A DNA stretch of 14,054 nt from JAWLCG01 sp041687295 (lineage in GTDB: Bacteria; Planctomycetota; Phycisphaerae; SM23-33; FEN-1343), in the NCBI GenBank assembly GCA_041687295.1, contig JAWLCG010000094.1:1-14054 (forward strand). The letters run 5' to 3'. Below the pieces are notes generated by a model. That model searched no databases and had not been told where the DNA came from. It was given only the letters and a program-made list of their open reading frames with translations. Shown here in pieces: positions 8,539-14,054 of the stretch. Positions within the stretch are counted from its first letter, which is position 1. The number at the start of each line of letters is the position of its first letter. Position numbers and translations under genes: made by a program.

Positions 8539-10314
8539 ATGGCCTGCTTCGGCGTCTGGGCGCCGCACGCCCGCGAGCGAGTCGAGATCGAAGCCGACGG
8601 CACGCGCACGCCCATGCAGCGCCGCGCCGGCGACTGGTGGTGGGCCGAGCTGCCCGGCGCCGGGGCCGGGCTCGACTACGCGTACGTCCTGGACGGGGGC
8701 AAGCCCCTGCCCGACCCCCGCTCGGCGTACCAGCCCCAGGGCGTGCACGGGCCCTCGCGGACGGTCGATCACGACGCGTTCGACTGGACCGACGACCACT
8801 GGCGCGGCGGGCCGTTGTCGGCGGCGGTGCTGTACGAGCTGCACGTGGGCACCTTCACGCCGGAGGGCACCTTCGAGGCCGTCATCGACCGCATCGGCCC
8901 GCTGCAGCGGTTGGGGGTGACCCACATCGAGCTGATGCCCGTCAACGAGTTCGCCGGCGACCGCGGCTGGGGCTACGACGGGGCGAGCATCTTCGCCCCG
9001 CACCACGCCTACGGCGGGCCGGTGGGGCTCAAGCGGCTCATCGACGCCTGCCACCACCGCGGCCTGGGTGTGGTGCTCGACGTGGTGTACAACCACTTCG
9101 GGCCCGAGGGGACCTACCTCAACCAGTTCGGGCCCTACCTGACCGACCGCTACCGCACCCGCTGGGGCCAGGCCGTCAACCTCGACGGGCGTGGCAGCGA
9201 CGAGGTCCGCCGCCTCCTGCTGGACAACGCCCGGATGTGGCTGCGGGACTACCATCTCGACGGCCTGCGGATCGACGGCGTCCACGCCATCCTCGATATG
9301 TCCGCCCTGCACTGGCTGGAGGAGCTTGCCGTCGAGGCCCAGCACCTGCAGGCCCGCACGGGCCGACCCGTATTCCTCATCGGCGAGAGCGACCTGAACG
9401 ACCCCCGCGTCGTCCGCCCCCGCGAGGCCGGCGGCTACGGCCTGGACGCCCAGTGGAGCGACGACTTCCACCACGCCCTGCACAGCGTGCTGACCGGCGA
9501 GACGGACGGCTACTACCGCGACTTCGGCCGACTGGAGCACCTGGCCAAGGCCTGCCGCCAGGCGTTCGTCTACGACGGGCAGCACTCGGCCGACCGCAAC
9601 CGCCGCCACGGCCGGCCCCCGACCGGCCTGGGGGGCCAGCGGTTCCTGGGCTACCTGCAGAACCACGACCAGATCGGCAACCGGGCGGCCGGCGAGCGGA
9701 TCGGTCATCTCATCAGCCCGGCCCGGCTCAAGGTGGGCGCAGCGCTGGTGCTGTGCGGGCCCTTCGTGCCGATGCTCTTCCAGGGCCAGGAGTGGGCCGC
9801 CAGCGCCCCGTTCCAGTACTTCACCGACTACCGCGACCCCCAGCTCGCCCAGGCCGTCCGCCAGGGGCGGCGCGACGAGTTCGCCAAGTTCGGCTGGGAC
9901 CCCGCCGACATCCCCGACCCGCAGGACGAGGGGACCTTCCTCCGCTGCAAGCTCGACTGGTTCGAGCGCGACCTGGGCCACCACGCCGAGCTGCTCGACT
10001 GGCACCGCCGCCTCATCCGCCTCCGCCGCGAGACGCCGGACCTCTCGGCCGGGCCGATGGAGAACGTCGCCGTCGAGTTCAACGAGGACGCCCGCTGGTT
10101 CGTCCTGCGTCGCGGGCGGGTGACGATCGCGTGCAACCTCGCCCCGCAGCGCCAGGCCGTGCCGGTGGGCGACGATGTCGGCGAGCTGCGCCTGGCGTCG
10201 GAGACGGACGTGACGGTAGGGGAGGGCTCGGTGGAGCTGCCACCCGACAGCGTGGCGATCCTGTGCCCGCCGGCGGAGCTGCTGCGGGCCGAGGCGAAAG
10301 GAGGGACCGTATGA
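8539..10314 (+). CDS. treZ: Malto-oligosyltrehalose trehalohydrolase (GH13_10)
   Basis: Predicted 591-residue enzyme that hydrolyses the alpha-1,4 bond next to the trehalose unit made by TreY, freeing trehalose and a shortened maltodextrin. An early-set domain starts directly (FGVWAPHARERVEIE), then ELHVGTFTPEGTF leads into the barrel. Catalytic regions: DVVYNHFGPEG (from Asp181), GLRIDGVHAI with nucleophile Asp246, LIGESDLNDPR with acid Glu283, and YLQNHDQIGNRA with Asp377. Phrases such as FGPEGTYLNQFGPY and VLCGPFVPMLFQGQEW are diagnostic of TreZ. All key residues are intact and the length is usual. It starts 4 bases after treY and overlaps the next gene by ATGA, so the four genes are almost certainly one transcript. 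Its HVGxFTPEGTF entry motif is repeated almost exactly in the following GH13 protein. Confidence 0.97.
   Translation: MACFGVWAPHARERVEIEADGTRTPMQRRAGDWWWAELPGAGAGLDYAYVLDGGKPLPDPRSAYQPQGVHGPSRTVDHDAFDWTDDHWRGGPLSAAVLYELHVGTFTPEGTFEAVIDRIGPLQRLGVTHIELMPVNEFAGDRGWGYDGASIFAPHHAYGGPVGLKRLIDACHHRGLGVVLDVVYNHFGPEGTYLNQFGPYLTDRYRTRWGQAVNLDGRGSDEVRRLLLDNARMWLRDYHLDGLRIDGVHAILDMSALHWLEELAVEAQHLQARTGRPVFLIGESDLNDPRVVRPREAGGYGLDAQWSDDFHHALHSVLTGETDGYYRDFGRLEHLAKACRQAFVYDGQHSADRNRRHGRPPTGLGGQRFLGYLQNHDQIGNRAAGERIGHLISPARLKVGAALVLCGPFVPMLFQGQEWAASAPFQYFTDYRDPQLAQAVRQGRRDEFAKFGWDPADIPDPQDEGTFLRCKLDWFERDLGHHAELLDWHRRLIRLRRETPDLSAGPMENVAVEFNEDARWFVLRRGRVTIACNLAPQRQAVPVGDDVGELRLASETDVTVGEGSVELPPDSVAILCPPAELLRAEAKGGTV
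10297..10304 (+). promoter_or_regulatory. Strong ribosome binding site of the fourth operon gene
   Basis: AAAGGAGG, the best Shine-Dalgarno match in the window, lies 6 bases before the ATG at 10311 and within the end of treZ. It fixes the start of the CBM48-GH13 protein and suggests that it is well translated. Confidence 0.8.
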
Positions 10315-11987
10315 GCGATTCACTGGACCGGGCGCGCCAGCAGGCCCTGCCCGGGGCGACCGATCACGGCGAGGGCGTCGTCAGCTTCAGCCTCTACGCG
10401 CCGGGCAAGCAGGGCGTGTCGGTCATCGGCGACTTCAACGGCTGGGACGCCGGGGCCGACCCGCTGGAAGAGCGCGACGGCACGTGGGTCACCGCCCGCC
10501 GCCTGGAGGCTGGGCCGCAGCGGTACCAGTTCCTCGTCGACGGCCAGACCGTCATCTGCGACCCCTATGCCCAGGCCATCGAGCCCGCCGAGGGCGACGA
10601 CCAGCCGCCCCGGGCCGTCATTGACGTGAGCCGGCCCATCTACCAGTGGGAGCACGATAACTGGCAACGGCCCGAGCTGGACGACCTCATCCTCGCCGAG
10701 GTCCACGTGGGCAACTTCACGCCCGAGGGCACCTTCGCCGCCGCCCGCGAAAAGCTGGGCCACCTGGCCGAGCTGGGCGTCAACGCCATCGAGTTCATGC
10801 CCCTCTACGAGGCCGATGCGGGCGACTGGTGGGGCTATCGGCCCACCTACTTCCTGGCCCCGCGGCGCGACTACGGCAGCGTCGAGGACCTGCTGGCGCT
10901 GATCGACGCCGCCCACGGCCTCGGCCTGGCCGTCATCGTGGATATCGTGCTCAACCACACAAGCCACCACCACCCCTTCGCGTCGCTCTACCCCTACGAG
11001 CAGAGCCCGTGGTACGGCCAGCCCATCGGCGAGCGGAACCAGTTCGGCCTGCCGACGCTGGACTTCCGCAAGGACCCCACCAACGCCTACGTCCGCGACG
11101 TGCAGAACTACTGGCTGCGGGTGTTCCACGTCGACGGGTTCCGCTACGACTACCTCGCCGGCATCGGCGCCGACCGCGAGCAGGGCCAGGGCCTGCCGAT
11201 GCTCATGCGGACCGCCCGCGAGATCCGCCCCGACGCCTACTGCATCGGCGAGGTCGTGCCGGAGGACCCCGACATGGTCAACGGCTCGGGCCTCGGCGCC
11301 GTCTGGCACAGCCGATGCAAGATCGCCCTGACCGCCCTGAGCATCGAGGGCGAGCAGCACGGCTACAGCTACGACGACTTCGACCGCCTGGTCAAAACCT
11401 TCGACCCGGCCACGCAGGACTACGAACGCCCCAGCTTCATGATCAACTACCTCGAGAATCACGACGAGGCCCGGCTGATGTGGTGGATCCGGCAGGGGGG
11501 CTTCGAGGGCGACACCGCCTTGCGCAAGGCCGCCCTGGCCGCCACGGTGCTGATGACGATCCCCGGCGAGCCGATGCTCTGGGCCGGGCAGGAATGGGGC
11601 GCCGCCGGCGATCGCAGCGAGGAGGTCGACAAGCTCGACTGGTCCGCCCTGGACTCGCCCGCCGGGCGGGCCCTGCACGAGCACTACTGCCGCCTGGGCC
11701 GACTCCGCCGCAGCCGATCGGCCTTGCGGCAGGGGCAGTTCGCCTTCGCCCTCGTCGACAACGACCGCAAGTGCGCCGTCTACCACCGCACCTTCGGCCA
11801 GGCCGACCAGGTGGTGGTGGCCGTCAACTTCAGCCCGCACCGCATCGAGCTGGAGCTGCCCTTCCCCCAGGCCGGCCTGTGGCGCGACTTCCAGACCGGC
11901 ACGGTCTTCCAGGTCGAGTCCGACGCGAAGGTGCCCGCCGCCCTGGACCCCTACAGCAGCCTGATCTTCACCTCTGGCGTTTCGTGA
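10311..11987 (+). CDS. CBM48-GH13 alpha-amylase-family enzyme, precise activity unknown
   Basis: Predicted 558-residue cytoplasmic protein acting on alpha-glucan. The N-terminus carries a CBM48/AMPK-beta-like glycogen-binding domain (VVSFSLYAPGKQGVSVIGDF and NGWD, roughly residues 22-100). The GH13 barrel has a full set of conserved regions: VDIVLNHTS with Asp211 to His216, GFRYDYLAGI with nucleophile Asp280, CIGEVVPEDP with acid Glu314, and YLENHDEAR with Asp385, followed by GEPMLWAGQEWG and a beta-rich C-terminal domain ending near LDPYSSLIFTSG. It therefore should be active. It lacks the region II-IV sequences of GH13_9 GlgB and is not a second TreZ, though it shares FTPEGTF with it. Automated annotation might call it a branching enzyme or alpha-amylase. 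ATGA overlap with treZ places it in the trehalose operon, where it might trim or rearrange short maltodextrins that TreY cannot use; that is inference. Confidence 0.9.
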   Translation: MSDSLDRARQQALPGATDHGEGVVSFSLYAPGKQGVSVIGDFNGWDAGADPLEERDGTWVTARRLEAGPQRYQFLVDGQTVICDPYAQAIEPAEGDDQPPRAVIDVSRPIYQWEHDNWQRPELDDLILAEVHVGNFTPEGTFAAAREKLGHLAELGVNAIEFMPLYEADAGDWWGYRPTYFLAPRRDYGSVEDLLALIDAAHGLGLAVIVDIVLNHTSHHHPFASLYPYEQSPWYGQPIGERNQFGLPTLDFRKDPTNAYVRDVQNYWLRVFHVDGFRYDYLAGIGADREQGQGLPMLMRTAREIRPDAYCIGEVVPEDPDMVNGSGLGAVWHSRCKIALTALSIEGEQHGYSYDDFDRLVKTFDPATQDYERPSFMINYLENHDEARLMWWIRQGGFEGDTALRKAALAATVLMTIPGEPMLWAGQEWGAAGDRSEEVDKLDWSALDSPAGRALHEHYCRLGRLRRSRSALRQGQFAFALVDNDRKCAVYHRTFGQADQVVVAVNFSPHRIELELPFPQAGLWRDFQTGTVFQVESDAKVPAALDPYSSLIFTSGVS

Positions 11988-11996
11988 AACCGCTGC

Positions 11997-12025
11997 TTGC
12001 CCGCCCCCGGCGGCCCCAGTATGGT
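11997..12025 (+). promoter_or_regulatory. Possible promoter for the GH63-like gene
   Basis: TTGCCC (11997-12002) and TATGGT (12020-12025) are separated by 17 bases, each matching four of six consensus positions. Transcription would begin near 12032 and produce a leader of about 130 bases holding two hairpins. The match is modest and the GH63 gene could instead be read through from the operon, since no terminator is apparent in the gap. Confidence 0.35.
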
Positions 12026-12051
12026 GACGCGCGGGCGCGGCAGACGTTGGG

Positions 12052-12095
12052 GAAGGGGTGAACCCTTCGATGCCCACGGAATGCCTTCCTTGGGC
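12052..12095 (+). other. Two consecutive hairpins upstream of the GH63-like gene
   Basis: First, GAAGGG/CCCTTC (12052-12057 with 12063-12068) encloses a 5-base loop. Three bases later GCCCA-C-GGAA pairs with TTCC-T-TGGGC (12072-12081 with 12086-12095) around a 4-base loop with a single internal mismatch. They lie about 60 bases before the ribosome binding site. No clean T-run follows, only TTCTC, so they might be a weak terminator for the operon, a leader structure, or incidental. Confidence 0.4.
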
Positions 12096-12153
12096 TTCTC
12101 GTCCGGGCTGCTCGGATGGGGCCCGACGTTCCATGCCCCCGCCGCCTTCAAAA

Positions 12154-12159
12154 AAGGAG
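12154..12159 (+). promoter_or_regulatory. Ribosome binding site of the GH63-like gene
   Basis: AAGGAG, within the A-rich stretch AAAAAGGAGA, stands 6 bases before the ATG at 12166. It decides in favour of the start MKLDLTAEPF over the in-frame ATG at 12058. Confidence 0.8.
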
Positions 12160-12165
12160 ACCCCG

Positions 12166-13905
12166 ATGAAGCTGGACCTGACGGCCGAGCCCTTCAGCCG
12201 CTACGGATCGTACATGGCCTTCTCGATCGCGCCGCCCGCGTGGAACCAGCCGGGGCTGCTCTGGCGGACGATGCACGGCGTTGGCGGCAAGAGCCGCGAG
12301 CCCTTCAAGGTCGTCCCGCTGCTGGACGGGCGCGAGGTGCCCTACACGCTCGACGCCGAGCCGACGCGCCTCCGCCTCGAGGCCGACAGCGGCTGGGTCG
12401 AGATCGTCTTCGCCGAGCCCGACCTCGTCCGCCTGCGGGGCCAGGGCCTCAGCGTTCGCGTGCAGACGCTGGGCCACGACACCAGCAGCTACGCCTTCCC
12501 GGCCGGGGGGGGGCGGTGGCACGTGAACGTATCGGCCTGCCGCACGCAGTACCTCTTCACGCCGCTGCGGGGCACGCTGGCGATGGACGCCCCGCACCGC
12601 GTTCGCACGCAGGACAAGCGGCGTTCGCAGGCCGCCGAGGACCGCCCGCGGGTGGTCGCGGAGTTTGCGCCCGACGAGGCCGGCCGGCTGGAGCTGGCCG
12701 TCGAGGAGTTCCGCACCACGCCGAGCCGCCGCGATCTGGACGAGCCCTTCGAGGCCGCCCTCGCCCGCGTCCAGAGCGAGTGGAAGGCCTGGCTCCAGAC
12801 GACGCCCGCGCTGCCGCCGGCCTATGGCCCCATCGGCGAGCGGGCGATGTACGTCAACTGGTCGGCCGTGGTGAACCCCAGCGGAAACTGCACCCGCCCG
12901 ACCATGCTCATGAGCAAGAACTGGATGACCCAGTGCTGGAGCTGGGACCACTGCTTCAACGCGATGGCCCTGAGCTACCGCAACGCGGATCTGGCCTGGG
13001 ACCAGCTGATGGTGCTGTTCGACCACCAGGACGCCCACGGCGTGCTGCCCGACGCCGTCAGCGCCCCGCAGGTGACGTGGAACTTCTGCAAGCCGCCCGT
13101 GCATGGCTGGACGCTCTCGAAGATGGCCCGCGCCCGCGGCCTGCTGACCGACAAGCGCGTCCGGGAGATCTACCCCAAGCTCGCCCGGTGGACCCGCTGG
13201 TGGCTGGAGCAGCGCGACTACGACGGCGACGGCCTGCCGGAGTACCACCACGGCAACGACTCGGGCTGGGACAACGGCACGGTCTTCGACGGCGGCTTCC
13301 CGGTGGCCGGGGCCGACCTGGCCGGCCTGCTGGTGGTGCAGATGGACGTGCTGGCCGACCTGGCCGAGAGGCTGGGCCGTCCCAAGGACGCCCAGCGCTG
13401 GACCCAGCGGTCCGATCGGCTGCTGGCGACGATGCTCGAGCGGCTGTGGGACGGCGAGCGGTTCATCAGCCGAAAGGCCTTCACCGGCGAGGTCTGCGAC
13501 GCCGGCCAGTGCCTGCTGCCGCACCTGGCCATCGTGGCCGGCAAGCGCCTGCCCAAAGACGTCCGCGAGAAGACCGCCCACACGTTGCGCCCCGACGGGC
13601 CCTTCGTCACCGCCAACGGACCGGCCACCGAGAGCCCCGACAGCCCGCTCTACGTGCCCGACGGCTACTGGCGCGGGCCCATCTGGGGCCCCGAGGTCGT
13701 CATCGCCTGCGACGGCCTGGCCCGGGCGGGCTTTCGCGACCACGCCCGCCAGATCGCCCGCCGATACTGCGACATGTGCATCCGCGCGGGCCACCTGGCC
13801 GAGAATTACAACGCCCAGACGGGCGAGGCCCTCCGCGACCGCGCCTATACCTGGGGCTCCAGCGCCTACCTCGTCCTCGCCCACGAGATGCTCCGTGGCC
13901 GGTAG
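12166..13905 (+). CDS. GH63/MGH1-like glycosidase (trehalase-like fold), substrate unknown
   Basis: Predicted 579-residue glycosidase without signal peptide. An N-terminal beta-sandwich region (about 1-220) is followed by an (alpha/alpha)6 barrel. Barrel signatures: WSWDHCFNAMAL, ARWTRWWLEQRDYDGDGLPEY, GNDSGWDNGTVFDGG with probable general acid Asp369, DGYWRGPIWGP, and HLAENYNAQTGEAL where Glu546 is the candidate base, then YTWGSSAYLVLAHEML. These resemble GH63 and mannosylglycerate/glucosylglycerate hydrolase-like proteins, related in fold to GH37 trehalases. The distance between the two candidate catalytic residues (177) seems shorter than in characterised members, so the base assignment is tentative. 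It is an inverting exo-alpha-glycosidase by analogy; trehalose, glucosylglycerate, kojibiose-like or glycogen-derived substrates are all possible. It follows the trehalose operon after 178 bp and may be separately expressed. Its last codons and the stop lie against a repeat element: the stop TAG is part of the element's GTAG end, so the present C-terminus is probably altered (see 13863-14022). Confidence 0.85.
   Translation: MKLDLTAEPFSRYGSYMAFSIAPPAWNQPGLLWRTMHGVGGKSREPFKVVPLLDGREVPYTLDAEPTRLRLEADSGWVEIVFAEPDLVRLRGQGLSVRVQTLGHDTSSYAFPAGGGRWHVNVSACRTQYLFTPLRGTLAMDAPHRVRTQDKRRSQAAEDRPRVVAEFAPDEAGRLELAVEEFRTTPSRRDLDEPFEAALARVQSEWKAWLQTTPALPPAYGPIGERAMYVNWSAVVNPSGNCTRPTMLMSKNWMTQCWSWDHCFNAMALSYRNADLAWDQLMVLFDHQDAHGVLPDAVSAPQVTWNFCKPPVHGWTLSKMARARGLLTDKRVREIYPKLARWTRWWLEQRDYDGDGLPEYHHGNDSGWDNGTVFDGGFPVAGADLAGLLVVQMDVLADLAERLGRPKDAQRWTQRSDRLLATMLERLWDGERFISRKAFTGEVCDAGQCLLPHLAIVAGKRLPKDVREKTAHTLRPDGPFVTANGPATESPDSPLYVPDGYWRGPIWGPEVVIACDGLARAGFRDHARQIARRYCDMCIRAGHLAENYNAQTGEALRDRAYTWGSSAYLVLAHEMLRGR
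13863..13901 (+). repeat. 39-bp direct repeat, copy 1 (end of the GH63-like gene)
   Basis: This segment encodes the last residues of the GH63-like protein (AYLVLAHEMLRGR). It recurs at 13984-14022 with a single mismatch, T to C at the silent third base of the CGT arginine codon. The two copies are offset by 121 bases, not a multiple of three. Copy 1 ends exactly where the inverted-repeat element at 13902 begins. Confidence 0.9.
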
Positions 13906-13983
13906 GGCGGGCATCGCCCTCGAGAAGACGTGGAACTCCACGGTGTGGCCCGGCGCCGTCGATGGCGGGCCGTGCCCGCCCTA
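13902..13983. mobile_element. 82-bp MITE/REP-like element with inverted ends between two direct repeats
   Basis: The left end reads GTAGGGCGGGCATCG and the right end, on the opposite strand, GTAGGGCGGGCACGG (13984 back to 13970), so the ends are inverted repeats of at least 11 perfect bases; the final base is shared with the direct repeat. The right end is a full copy of the palindromic unit seen at 15-35 and the left end a truncated one in reverse orientation. The interior is short and codes for nothing. Flanking 39-bp direct repeats abut it on both sides. This looks like the insertion of a paired REP (a REPIN-like or MITE-like unit) with target duplication, although 39 bp is long for a target duplication; a local tandem duplication around the repeats is the alternative. 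Its first bases provide the TAG stop of the GH63-like gene. Confidence 0.6.
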
Positions 13984-14022
13984 CGCCTACCTCGTCCTCG
14001 CCCACGAGATGCTCCGCGGCCG
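13984..14022 (+). repeat. 39-bp direct repeat, copy 2 (displaced gene tail)
   Basis: Nearly identical to 13863-13901 (38 of 39). Read in its own frame it encodes AYLVLAHEMLRGR and continues with Gln-Ser-Ser to a TAG at 14033-14035. If the 121-bp duplication is removed, the GH63-like protein would end RGRQSS. It is thus probably the original end of the gene, now cut off from it, and not an independent gene. Confidence 0.75.
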
Positions 14023-14030
14023 ACAGTCTT

Positions 14031-14054
14031 CGTAGGCCGGGTCGAGCGCAGCGA
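14031..14054 (+). repeat. REP-like unit, cut by the window end
   Basis: CGTAGGCCGGGTCGAGCGCA followed by GCGA matches the minus strand of 1828-1851 at 23 of 24 bases. The unit probably continues past the window, since the copy at 1820-1851 has a further GGCCCGGC part. Its GTAG supplies the stop of the displaced gene tail. Confidence 0.7.

Noticed and set aside
8637..10310. Plus-strand open frame ahead of the CBM48-GH13 gene, giving an apparent 1116-residue protein
   Set aside because: The upstream part overlaps treZ in another frame and is Arg/Pro-rich nonsense. The true start at 10311 has a strong ribosome site and the CBM48 domain begins just after it.
12058..12165. Longer N-terminus for the GH63-like protein starting at 12058
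   Set aside because: The stretch covers the hairpins and the ribosome site at 12154-12159 and has no protein family character.
13985..14035. Small separate gene in the displaced tail
   Set aside because: It is a duplicate of the GH63-like C-terminus with no start site of its own; best read as the gene's former end.
13863..14054. CRISPR array suggested by the repeats at the right end
   Set aside because: There are only two direct copies, one of them coding, and the intervening 82 bases have inverted ends rather than spacer character.

Overview
The window (about 14 kb, very GC-rich, strong G/C bias at third codon positions) looks like a chromosomal segment of a free-living bacterium, most likely a planctomycete (Phycisphaerae-like or an uncultured relative). 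This assignment is an inference from base composition, a formylglycine sulfatase, a GH57 branching enzyme beside a treX-treY-treZ operon, and several kinds of short GC-rich palindromic repeats between genes. There is no rRNA, tRNA or taxonomic marker gene to confirm it.

Layout. Two genes lie on the minus strand: a sulfatase without a signal peptide (57-1550) and a GH57/DUF1957 1,4-alpha-glucan branching enzyme (1907-3604). They are separated by 356 bp that holds no gene but is full of small palindromes and repeats. A 201-bp divergent spacer (3605-3805) carries a good promoter for the GH57 gene. It is followed on the plus strand by four tightly packed genes: a GlgX/TreX-type debranching enzyme (3806-5896), treY (5886-8534, 11-bp overlap), treZ (8539-10314, 4-bp gap) and a CBM48-GH13 alpha-amylase-family enzyme (10311-11987, ATGA overlap). 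After a 178-bp gap with a possible promoter and two hairpins comes a GH63/MGH1-like glucosidase (12166-13905). The window ends in a repeat cluster that has reshaped the 3' end of that last gene.

How the genes work together. The GH57 enzyme introduces alpha-1,6 branches into alpha-glucan. The debranching enzyme releases linear maltodextrins. TreY isomerises their reducing end to a trehalose unit and TreZ cuts trehalose off. The whole is a compact glycogen-to-trehalose module, probably for osmotic or desiccation stress or for carbon storage turnover. The extra GH13 enzyme is translationally coupled to treZ and its precise reaction is not known. The GH63-like enzyme belongs to the (alpha/alpha)6 group that includes trehalase-like and glucosylglycerate/mannosylglycerate hydrolases and may act on the product or a related solute. 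Glycogen synthase, ADP-glucose pyrophosphorylase and phosphorylase are not in the window.

The most unusual structure is at 13863-14022. The last 39 bp before the GH63 stop are duplicated 121 bp downstream, and an 82-bp element with inverted ends sits exactly between the two copies and supplies the present stop codon. Related repeat units occur just downstream of the sulfatase (15-35) and upstream of the sulfatase gene (around 1820-1851). No wholly new gene system is evident; the novelty is in the uncharacterised GH13 and GH63 members of the trehalose cluster and in the repeat biology.
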